The position numbers and the translations under genes were made by a program. 42,686 bases of DNA from DAOUTY01 sp964453665 (lineage in GTDB: Bacteria; Chloroflexota; Dehalococcoidia; SZUA-161): the NCBI GenBank assembly GCA_964453665.1, contig CAYVQT010000028.1, forward strand, positions 1 to 42,686, given 5' to 3'. Numbering within the stretch: the first letter of the stretch is position 1; each line of letters opens with the position of its first letter. Positions 8,542-16,057 of this stretch are shown piece by piece. The notes under the pieces are model-generated. The model saw nothing but the letters and a program-made list of their open reading frames with translations, made no database searches and had not been told where the DNA came from.

Positions 8542-9042
8542 ATGTCTGTTCTGCCTCTCACCATGATGGACAATCCCGTGCTTCATCAGAAAGCGAAGCG
8601 GGTGCGAAAAATCGACGACTCTATTCAGAAGCTTATCGACGACATGATCGAGACCATGCAGCACACCGGAGGGGCGGCAGGCCTGGCCGCACCCCAGGTT
8701 GGAATCCCGCTGCAGGTAGTTGTAATCGAGTTGCTTGAGTCAGGTTTGATTACACTCATCAATCCGCAGCTAGTGAAAAGCTCGGGAGAGCGTGAAGTCA
8801 TGGAGGGATGCCTCAGCCTGCCCGGATACAGGGGCGTTATAAAGCGCGCAGAATCAGTAACGGTTAAGGGACGCGACCGCTATGGGAAAGAGGTCCGTAT
8901 AAAGGCGGAGGGGCTTTTAGCCCAGGCTCTACAGCATGAGATTGACCATATAAACGGGATCGTCTATGTCGATCACCTGGAGAGCATGGACGATCTGTAT
9001 AAGGCCGAGGCAGAGGATGAAGATGAATCAGGTCGTATCTAG
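8542..9042 (+). CDS. def: Peptide deformylase
   Basis: Metal-dependent hydrolase that removes the formyl group from the N-terminal methionine of nascent chains at the ribosome exit. The 166-residue product shows all three active-site motifs in order: GGAAGLAAPQVG, EGCLSLPG (metal-binding cysteine) and QHEIDHINGIVYVD (two metal-binding histidines and the catalytic glutamate). The C-terminal tail is acidic. It has its own promoter directly upstream. No fmt gene follows, which is a common partner elsewhere. Confidence 0.97.
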   Translation: MSVLPLTMMDNPVLHQKAKRVRKIDDSIQKLIDDMIETMQHTGGAAGLAAPQVGIPLQVVVIELLESGLITLINPQLVKSSGEREVMEGCLSLPGYRGVIKRAESVTVKGRDRYGKEVRIKAEGLLAQALQHEIDHINGIVYVDHLESMDDLYKAEAEDEDESGRI

Positions 9043-9125
9043 GAGCACAGACCTTAGGCCGCTTAGTGCCTTCAAAGTCTATCAACCATCCCACGTATAT
9101 TTTTTTAAAGAAAAAGAATCACTGA

Positions 9126-10622
9126 ATGACAAAGCTCACTAAAGAGAGAATGACGATTCTTGCCCCAGAGGAGGCGGTTTCACTCCTGACAAAGCTGGAA
9201 AAGTTCCTTCAACAGCGCAGCGTCGAGTGTTACGTTGTTGGAGGCTTTGTCCGCGATGCGCTCTTGGGGCGACAAAATAGCGATATCGACATCGTTGTAA
9301 GTGGCGATGCTACATCAATCGCCTCTTATGTAGCAAAGGCTCTTGGCACCCGAATGGTGCCCCTGGACGAGGTCAACCAGATATCCAGGGTAATACTCTC
9401 CCAAGCCGGAGGTAATTGGCATCTCGATTTCGCTGCCATGCGCGGCAGCATTGAGGAAGACCTCCGATACAGGGATTTGACCATCAATGCTATCGCCGTA
9501 AATTTGACCGACATCAGAAGTGAGCGTTCCAGTGTTCGAATCATCGATCCATTGGATGGCCGGCATGACCTGAGCAACAGGATAATTCGCGCAGTAAGCA
9601 AAGACAGTTTTAAGCAGGACCCCGCACGGCTCATCAGGGCAGTCCGGCTCGCCGCAACGCTTGATTTCTCCATAGCACCATCCGCGGAAGCTCTAATACA
9701 GCGCGACCATGAACTCGTGACCACAGTAGCGCCGGAACGTCTTCGAGACGAGCTATGCTACATTCTTGAGACCCCGAGATCATACCTGTCTCTCCGACAT
9801 CTGAACCGTCTTGGCCTGCTCGACCTGCTGATGCCTGAGCTAGCCACGGCTAAGAAGGTACAACAGCCAAAGGAGCATTTTTGGGACGTTTTCGACCACT
9901 CTCTGGAAACAGTAGCCGCTGTGGAACGCTTGCTCCGGCAGCAGCGTAGCGAACAGGAAGATGACCTCCTGAAATCCGTACCCTGGACACCGGATATCGC
10001 TCATTACTTCGCCCGGCGAATCGCAGGGGGACAGACCAGAGGAGCAGTATTAAAGCTCGCGGCACTGCTCCATGATATCGGCAAGCCAATCACGAAAACA
10101 ATAGAGCAAAATGGCAAGATGCGCTTCCTGGGGCATGCCCAGGAAGGCGCGGCCCTTGTAGCTCAACTCATGAAGCGGCTTAGATTTAGTAATCGCGAGA
10201 TCAAGATTGTTCAGCTAATGACCGAACACCACATGCGCCCCGGATACCTGGTAGGCGAAGATATGCCAACGCGCCGTGCCATCTACAGGTATTTCCGGGA
10301 TACAGCAGAGGTGGGTATCGATACGCTGTTCCTTGGCCTCGCCGACCATTTTGCGGCCAGGGGACCCACGCTCGACCCCGAAGAGTGGCGGAAGCAAGCC
10401 GAGACAATGCAATATATGCTTGACAAGTGGTTTCAGGATCAATCTACAGTAGTCCCGCCAAAGCTGATTGATGGTCATACACTTATCGATGAGCTTGGAC
10501 TAACACCCGGTCCACAGATCGGGGAGCTTCTGGAGATTGTAAGGGAAGCGCAAGCCACGGGGGAGATAGAGACCGCTGAAGAAGCACTCGAATTAATAAC
10601 CAGACGGTTGGGGAGAAACTAG
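9126..10622 (+). CDS. CCA tRNA nucleotidyltransferase / poly(A) polymerase family protein
   Basis: Class II nucleotidyltransferase that adds or repairs the 3' CCA end of tRNA, or adds A residues to RNA. The 498-residue product has the catalytic head VVGGFVRDALLG followed by the metal-binding DIDIVV. RYRDLTINAIAV, DPLDGRHDL and DPARLIRAVRLAA are the family's neck motifs. An HD phosphohydrolase domain follows with LLHDIGKP and HHMRPGYL. Specificity (CCA-adding, A-adding or poly(A)) cannot be told by eye. The start may be the ATG at 9126 or that at 9150, which has a better AGAGAG upstream. Its TAG overlaps the secD GTG by one base. Confidence 0.9.
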   Translation: MTKLTKERMTILAPEEAVSLLTKLEKFLQQRSVECYVVGGFVRDALLGRQNSDIDIVVSGDATSIASYVAKALGTRMVPLDEVNQISRVILSQAGGNWHLDFAAMRGSIEEDLRYRDLTINAIAVNLTDIRSERSSVRIIDPLDGRHDLSNRIIRAVSKDSFKQDPARLIRAVRLAATLDFSIAPSAEALIQRDHELVTTVAPERLRDELCYILETPRSYLSLRHLNRLGLLDLLMPELATAKKVQQPKEHFWDVFDHSLETVAAVERLLRQQRSEQEDDLLKSVPWTPDIAHYFARRIAGGQTRGAVLKLAALLHDIGKPITKTIEQNGKMRFLGHAQEGAALVAQLMKRLRFSNREIKIVQLMTEHHMRPGYLVGEDMPTRRAIYRYFRDTAEVGIDTLFLGLADHFAARGPTLDPEEWRKQAETMQYMLDKWFQDQSTVVPPKLIDGHTLIDELGLTPGPQIGELLEIVREAQATGEIETAEEALELITRRLGRN

Positions 10623-12064
10623 TGAAGCGCGGAAACGCCATCAGGCTCGCTCTTATCGCTCTCCTGGTCAGCCTTGCCCTGTCGGAGGTGCTGATCCCGA
10701 ATGCGCCCAGCATAAGTGAAAGCAGCCCCGGCAACAACACTTTAGGGATGAGGCTTGGTCTGGACCTCAGCGGCGGCATACACCTTGTCTACGAGGCTGA
10801 CCTGTCAGAAATAGGCAACGAGACCGCTGCAGAAGCCATGGACGGCGTTGTGGATATCATCAGCAGAAGAGTAGACGCCTATGGGGTTTCCGAGCCCATT
10901 ATCCAGAAACAGGGCGGCGACCGTATATCCATTCAACTCCCCGGTATCAAGGATATGCAGGCCGCAGTCAACCTCGTCGGCCAGACAGCAGAGCTTGATT
11001 TCAGAGAGCTGACTTCAGAGAGCTGGGAATTAGTCTCACAATTTATCGATCAAGGGCTGCAACTTGATTATGAGACCCTTACCCAGGAGGGCAATATAGA
11101 ATGGATTCCGGCAACCGCGATAGACAGCGATGGTCAAGAGGTCCACTTGACTGGCAAATACCTCAAGAGGGAAACCTATGTTGAGATCGACCAAAACACC
11201 AACGAGCCAAGGGTCCGATTCGAGTTCGACGGCGAGGGAGCAGATCTGTTCGCCGAGATAACAGGACGGCTTATCGAGAAACCCCTGGGCATCTTCCTCG
11301 ATGATGAGTATGTCTCAAGTCCTATAGTGAGATCCAAGATCGAGGGGGGAACCGGTGTCATTGAAAATATGAATCTCGATGATGCCCGTGATCTGGCCAT
11401 CTTGCTTAACGCTGGCGCGCTGCCTGTTGCTCTCGGCCATTGGGACCGGGGCACTTTTCTTTCCGGACCAGCGGTACAGGATGAGGTAGACCCAACCCTG
11501 GGCGCCGATTCGCTAAAGAAGAGCCTCATTGCCGGTGTAATCGGCCTTATACTGGTTCTACTGTTCATGGCACTTTTCTACCGACTCCCCGGTGTACTGG
11601 CCGGCTGTGCCTTGATCATATATGGCATTCTGGTGCTGGCAGCGTTCAAGCTGATACCAGTTACACTCACACTCGCTGGAATCGCTGCTTTCGTCCTGTC
11701 CATTGGTATGGCAGTCGATGCTAACGTTCTTATCTTTGAGCGTTTAAAGGAAGAGCTGAGGGCAGGACGAACTCTCGGTGGCGCCATCGAAGCCGGCTTC
11801 AACCGCGCGTGGACAGCGATTCGAGATAGTAATGTGACCACCCTCATCATCTGCGGCATCCTATACTGGATGGGTAACAACTTCGCAGAGCCCAGGGTGA
11901 TGGGATTTGCCCTTACCCTGGCCATTGGCGTAGCGCTCAGTATGTTCACCGCCATCGTAGTCACCAGGACTTTCTTACGTCTATTTGTGGGTACAGGCCT
12001 GGCGGGCCGTCTCTGGCTTTTCGGGGCACAGAGGCCCGAGAAAACATCGGGTTCCGAGGAGTGA
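10622..12064 (+). CDS. secD: Protein translocase subunit SecD
   Basis: Membrane subunit that works with SecF to pull proteins through SecYEG using the proton gradient. The 480-residue product has an N-terminal membrane anchor, then the conserved LGLDLSGGIHLVYE. The large extracytoplasmic P1 domain contains RRVDAYGVSEPIIQKQGGDRI and QLPGI, and five C-terminal membrane segments include GMAVDANVLIFERLKEE, the conserved RND-type helix. The GTG start at 10622 overlaps the previous stop. secF follows after 6 bases; yajC is not present. Confidence 0.96.
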   Translation: MKRGNAIRLALIALLVSLALSEVLIPNAPSISESSPGNNTLGMRLGLDLSGGIHLVYEADLSEIGNETAAEAMDGVVDIISRRVDAYGVSEPIIQKQGGDRISIQLPGIKDMQAAVNLVGQTAELDFRELTSESWELVSQFIDQGLQLDYETLTQEGNIEWIPATAIDSDGQEVHLTGKYLKRETYVEIDQNTNEPRVRFEFDGEGADLFAEITGRLIEKPLGIFLDDEYVSSPIVRSKIEGGTGVIENMNLDDARDLAILLNAGALPVALGHWDRGTFLSGPAVQDEVDPTLGADSLKKSLIAGVIGLILVLLFMALFYRLPGVLAGCALIIYGILVLAAFKLIPVTLTLAGIAAFVLSIGMAVDANVLIFERLKEELRAGRTLGGAIEAGFNRAWTAIRDSNVTTLIICGILYWMGNNFAEPRVMGFALTLAIGVALSMFTAIVVTRTFLRLFVGTGLAGRLWLFGAQRPEKTSGSEE

Positions 12065-12070
12065 GGATAG

Positions 12071-13237
12071 TTGTTTGATTTTGTAAGCAAAAGGAAATGG
12101 TTCTTCCTGGGTTCAGGAGTGGTGATTCTTATCGGCATCATCTCGCTGATAGTATCCGGGCTGAACCTGGGCCTTGATTTTAAGCCAGGGGTTACCATGA
12201 CCCTGGTCTTCAGTGAGCCAGTAGAGCAGGAAAGCCTGAGAGCCAGTCTTGCCGAAATAGGCTACTCCGACGCCGTAATCCAGCACAGCCCCAAAGATGC
12301 CTTTCTCCTAGAGGACTTCGCCCCGGACCCACAAGAAAAAGACCAGCTGGCGGAGGAACTTCAGGCAGAGTTCGGCACAACGACCAGGACAGCCGCATTT
12401 GCCCCGGAGGGAGTGGGTAATGGAACGCTTGCCCTCATATTCGGTAAAACAGTATCAGAAGTGGATTTGGGAGATGAGCTGGACAATCTGGGCTATGGAA
12501 ATATAACCTTCACAAGTGCCTCACTGGACTCCTTCCTGGTCCGCATTGGCGAACGCGAGGAGCAAGATTCTGAGGCAGCAGCCACGGATATTCCAGAGCA
12601 GGACAGGATTAAAGAAGCGCTGCTGGCTGAATTCGGGCCTGTGGACTACCTTGAATATGATTCAATCTCGCAGGCAGTAGCTTCGGAGCGAGTTCGCTAC
12701 ACAGGATACGCCATGTTAGTGGCCGCAATAGGCATTCTCCTTTATATTGCCTGGTCCTTCCGTAAACTGGTCAGTTCATTCCGCTTCGGGGTATGTGCTA
12801 TCCTGGCCCTGATACACGACGTCCTGATTGTTCTGGCGGTTTTCTCTCTCTTCAGACTAGAGGTCAACTCCATGTTTATTATTGCGGTGCTTACTGTTAT
12901 CGGCTACGGAGTAAATAATATCATCGTGGTCTTCGACCGCATTCGTGAGAACAGGTCGCGCCATCTCAACGCTACTTTCGACACTACCGTCAATATCAGC
13001 ATAACTGAGACCTTGACCAGGTCACTCAACACCAGCCTGACCACACTTCTCGTCCTCCTCGCCCTCGCTCTCTTCGGTGGTCCGACAATCTACAACTTCG
13101 TCCTGGCCCTGATTATCGGTGTGGTCGCCTGTACATACAGCTCGCTGTTCATTGCCAGCCAGTTGCTGGTTGCATGGGACCACGGTGAACTGGCACGGCT
13201 CTTCAAATGGATACCGATACGCCGCAAGGAAAGCTAG
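12071..13237 (+). CDS. secF: Protein translocase subunit SecF
   Basis: Partner of SecD in the accessory Sec complex. The 388-residue product opens with FDFVSKRKWFF and one membrane helix, then LNLGLDFKPGVTMTL (the family pattern is GxDFxGG, here altered to GLDFKPG). A longer than usual extracytoplasmic section with two repeat-like halves follows, about residues 40-210. Five membrane helices follow, including TVIGYGVNNIIVVFDRIREN and the ETLTRSLNTSLTT motif. The TTG at 12071 is supported by GAGG about 5 bases upstream. It ends the operon; no clear terminator was seen, only a short GGGG-TGAA-CCCC hairpin at about 13250-13261. Confidence 0.94.
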   Translation: MFDFVSKRKWFFLGSGVVILIGIISLIVSGLNLGLDFKPGVTMTLVFSEPVEQESLRASLAEIGYSDAVIQHSPKDAFLLEDFAPDPQEKDQLAEELQAEFGTTTRTAAFAPEGVGNGTLALIFGKTVSEVDLGDELDNLGYGNITFTSASLDSFLVRIGEREEQDSEAAATDIPEQDRIKEALLAEFGPVDYLEYDSISQAVASERVRYTGYAMLVAAIGILLYIAWSFRKLVSSFRFGVCAILALIHDVLIVLAVFSLFRLEVNSMFIIAVLTVIGYGVNNIIVVFDRIRENRSRHLNATFDTTVNISITETLTRSLNTSLTTLLVLLALALFGGPTIYNFVLALIIGVVACTYSSLFIASQLLVAWDHGELARLFKWIPIRRKES

Positions 13238-13508
13238 GCAATAGCAGTGGGGTGAACCCCCTGCCCGAGCCAAAGAACCATTCCTCAACTACACTATATC
13301 TCAAGCTTAAACACCTCCAGTACTTCTGACCAGGCATGAATATAAACTAAAGTCCTGGTCGAAATCAGTACCAAAATCGCATTGTAAAGTCGCTTAGTGT
13401 CCAATAGAATTCCAATCAGAAGTACAATATCAGCACACTATAGTAAGCAATAAAATAAAAAGCGGCCGCATAGGTAACCCAAGCATGCGACCAAAGGTTC
13501 GGAGTACC
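13238..13508. other. Intergenic region secF to the DivIVA-like gene
   Basis: About 270 bases with no gene. It contains a short GGGG-TGAA-CCCC hairpin just after secF and a 7-bp inverted repeat (13328-13334 with 13354-13360). No clear promoter pair was found by eye, though an AT-rich stretch at 13430-13460 could hold one. Confidence 0.5.
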
Positions 13509-15260
13509 ATGGAAATAAAAAGCGGTAAGGTAAAAGAGATTTGGGGACGGAAATTCAGGATCGTCAAACATGGCCTGGATGAAGCTGACGTATTCTCTTT
13601 TGTCGCTAACCTGATAGACCAAAACAACGATTATGCTCAAAAGCTGGAGAACCTCGACACCCTATTAAGATTCGCCGAGAACACCGTAATCGAGGCTAAA
13701 AAGCAGGCGGAGAGCAGCAGGACCGAGATCGAGGAACAAGCGAACAGAAGGGCCAGTGAGATTATCATCGAGGCAGAAGAGCAAGCCAAAGCAGATGCGG
13801 AGATAATCATAATGGAGGCGCGGGAGAAAGCCAGAGCAGACGCAGAGAAGGTTCTTGCTGAAGCGGAAGAGCAGGCAAAAGGAATAAACGAAGAAGCAGA
13901 AAGAGCCCTCGCTGACGCCTCTAAGCGGGCAGAGGAGCAAAAGACAGCGAAGGCAGAAGCGGAGAAAGTCCTTGCCGAGGCGGAAGAAACCTCTCGCAAA
14001 AAAGTGTCAGAAGCAGAACGGCAGGCTCAGGATATCCTGAAATTATCCGGAGAAGAATCAGAACAAATCAAAGCCGATGCGGAGGAAGAAGCCACCAGAA
14101 TTATTTCCGAGGCCAGGCAAAAAGCCCAGGAATCAGCAGAAACTATAATAGCGGCAGCCGAAGAGCAGGGACAGAAAATAATCAGCGTAGCTGAAGAGAA
14201 GGCGAAATTAATCAATGAGAAGGCAGAGAGCGAAGCGCTACCTATCAGGCAAGAAGCTGAGGAGTTATTACAGAAAAGCAAGAAGCTGACAGAACGCGAT
14301 ATTAGAGAGAAGTTCCGAAGTGTTCATCAGGAGATGCTCTCAAGCCTGGGGCTGGATGAATTACAAGAGATCATTGTCCCACCCGTGGATGAGGAAAAAA
14401 AAACCGAACCACCTGAATCAGCAGGTACCGTAATTATTGAGGCAGAGTTCGAAACCGGGGGAATACAAGAACAGCAGCCCCTCAGCGAGCAAGCAGAAAC
14501 TGAGGCTGAATTTGAACAGGAACCCGCAGCATTTGCTCAGGAAGAGCCATTAGTTGTAGATGCCATAGAATCCGAAGAAATACAGCTCCCTGCTGAGCAA
14601 ATAGAGGATGAGGTTGAGCCTGAAGAGGAACCCGAGGCATTTGCTCAGGAAGAGTCATTAGTTGTAGATGCCATAGAATCCCAAGAAACACAGCTCCCTG
14701 CTGAGCAAGCTGAGGCTGAAATTAAGCCTGAACAGGAAACCGAGGCATTTGCTCAGGAAGCGGCGTTAGCCGTAGATTCTGCAGAACCCGAAGAAAGACA
14801 GACCCCTGCTGAGCAAGCAGAGGCCGAGGTTGAGCCTGAAGAGGAACCCGAAGCATCTGCTCAGAAAGAGGCGTTAGCCGTAGATTCCGCAGAACCCGAA
14901 GAAACACAGCCCCCTGCCGAGCAAGCAGAAGCCGAACAGGAGAACCATCCTCTTTATGAGGGCACAGTGGAACTCAAGATTCCACCCCCGATACCTTTCG
15001 ATCGGATGTTGCAACTGCACAAGAACCTGAAACAGATCCCCGGAATAGGCGTAACAAACGTTCAACGTCTCGGGGATAAGGGTCTGACGATGGAACTCCG
15101 CGTACATAACCCGCTCCCGCTTCTCAAGATCATCGGAGACTTACCCGAAGTAGAGAATGTTTCTGACGACGCGTTAAAGGGAGCTCACGGGACAGCGCTT
15201 GCCCGACGGTCGAAAAATAAACCACGCTCCAGCACGCTCGTAGTAAATATCAAAGAATAG
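13509..15260 (+). CDS. DivIVA-like coiled-coil protein with acidic tandem repeats
   Basis: Function unknown; a role in cell organisation or division is only an inference. The 583-residue product has four parts. The N-terminal 60 residues (FRIVKHGLDEADVFSFVANLI) resemble the membrane-curvature-sensing DivIVA head, but without the usual aromatic loop being obvious. About residues 60-270 form an Ala/Glu/Lys-rich coiled coil with repeated EKVLAEAEE and IIIEAEEQAKA units. Next come four 36-residue Glu-rich repeats. The last ~100 residues form a compact alpha/beta domain (VELKIPPPIPFDRML, IPGIGVTNVQRLGDKG). No signal peptide or membrane helix. The ATG at 13509 has GGAG 5 bases upstream; another in-frame ATG is at 13485. 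Confidence 0.75.
   Translation: MEIKSGKVKEIWGRKFRIVKHGLDEADVFSFVANLIDQNNDYAQKLENLDTLLRFAENTVIEAKKQAESSRTEIEEQANRRASEIIIEAEEQAKADAEIIIMEAREKARADAEKVLAEAEEQAKGINEEAERALADASKRAEEQKTAKAEAEKVLAEAEETSRKKVSEAERQAQDILKLSGEESEQIKADAEEEATRIISEARQKAQESAETIIAAAEEQGQKIISVAEEKAKLINEKAESEALPIRQEAEELLQKSKKLTERDIREKFRSVHQEMLSSLGLDELQEIIVPPVDEEKKTEPPESAGTVIIEAEFETGGIQEQQPLSEQAETEAEFEQEPAAFAQEEPLVVDAIESEEIQLPAEQIEDEVEPEEEPEAFAQEESLVVDAIESQETQLPAEQAEAEIKPEQETEAFAQEAALAVDSAEPEERQTPAEQAEAEVEPEEEPEASAQKEALAVDSAEPEETQPPAEQAEAEQENHPLYEGTVELKIPPPIPFDRMLQLHKNLKQIPGIGVTNVQRLGDKGLTMELRVHNPLPLLKIIGDLPEVENVSDDALKGAHGTALARRSKNKPRSSTLVVNIKE
14487..14918 (+). repeat. Four tandem 108-bp coding repeats
   Basis: Four in-phase units of exactly 108 bases (36 codons), each beginning EQ-A/I-E and containing PEAFAQEE, then VVDAIES or AVDSAEP, and ending LPA or PPA. 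A fifth unit begins at 14919 and breaks off after EQAEAE. Units 1-2 and units 3-4 are more alike, suggesting expansion by pairwise duplication. Confidence 0.9.
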
Positions 15261-15410
15261 GACCACGCTCTGCTGGCTGCTCATCCCCTGACGACCTGTC
15301 ATCATCTGCCATGACAACGTTTAGCCTACAAATTTTATGTCAAGTCTGGAACCCCGTACCTGGCCAGCCTGAGTGCTCCCGCTCCGTGCTCAAAATCCCC
15401 TTAAAACATC

Positions 15411-15461
15411 TTGACAATATCAATATATTGTGTTACCTTATGCTTCCGTCACAATATATTG
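15411..15461 (+). promoter_or_regulatory. NrdR box pair and promoter of nrdR-nrdJ
   Basis: Two copies of CAATATATTG, at 15421-15430 and 15452-15461, each with flanks fitting the 16-bp NrdR-box pattern. Corresponding positions are 31 bp apart, about three helical turns, which is the known arrangement for cooperative NrdR binding. A TTGACA at 15411-15416 lies beside box 1, so the boxes cover the presumed promoter; the -10 is not clear (TACCTT at 15434 fits the 17-base spacing only weakly). Confidence 0.85.
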
Positions 15462-15481
15462 ATTGGCACGGGTCTTTTACT

Positions 15482-16018
15482 ATGAAGTGTCCCCATTGTA
15501 ATTACGCAGACTCTAAAGTGACCGACTCGCGGGATGTGGATGATATCGTCCGCCGCCGCCGCCAGTGCCTCAGCTGTGGCTTCAGATTCACCACCTACGA
15601 GAGAATCCACACAGGCAATCTGGTTATCATTAAGAAAGACCTGCGCCGCGAGCCGTTCAACCGCGAGAAGATGGCATCAGGCATACGCAAAGCCTGCGAG
15701 AAGCGCCCTCTTCCCACAGGGACAATAGAAAAACTTGTGGACGACATCGAGAGCGGGCTCCTGGGCTCGGGCAGGGCTGAGATTCAAAGCTCAGCGGTTG
15801 GAGAAGCAGTCATGGACAGGTTGAAGGAAATCGACCATATAGCTTATATTCGTTTCGCCAGCGTCTACCGCGATTTCGCCGATATAACCAGCCTGAAAAG
15901 GGAGGTGGACACCCTCGTCGCCGGAAGACCTGCCGCCAGCCAGCTTCCGCTTATTCCCGAAGGGGAGTTCAGCACCCTGGATAAAAGAAAGAGAGCCAGC
16001 CCTTCAGGACATCTTTAA
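15482..16018 (+). CDS. nrdR: Transcriptional repressor NrdR
   Basis: Nucleotide-sensing repressor of ribonucleotide reductase genes. The 178-residue product has the N-terminal zinc ribbon (cysteines 3, 6, 29 and 32: MKCPHC and RRRRQCLSC) that binds NrdR boxes, then an ATP-cone domain (VIIKKDLRREPFNREKMASGI to YIRFASVYRDF) that senses ATP/dATP. The ATG at 15482 is certain from the family N-terminus. It is about 25 residues longer at the C-terminus than the common ~150. It sits directly upstream of the reductase it presumably controls, behind a pair of NrdR boxes. Confidence 0.97.
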   Translation: MKCPHCNYADSKVTDSRDVDDIVRRRRQCLSCGFRFTTYERIHTGNLVIIKKDLRREPFNREKMASGIRKACEKRPLPTGTIEKLVDDIESGLLGSGRAEIQSSAVGEAVMDRLKEIDHIAYIRFASVYRDFADITSLKREVDTLVAGRPAASQLPLIPEGEFSTLDKRKRASPSGHL

Positions 16019-16057
16019 CAACCGATCGAAGGTAACTCCAATAACAGGACGATAGCT

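Noticed and set aside
13328..13360. 7-bp inverted repeat considered as an operator or attachment site
   Set aside because: Loop of 19 bases and no second copy or linked regulator; too weak to name.
14487..14918. Possible CRISPR or noncoding repeat array
   Set aside because: The repeats are 108 bp, in frame and contiguous with no spacers; they are protein repeats.
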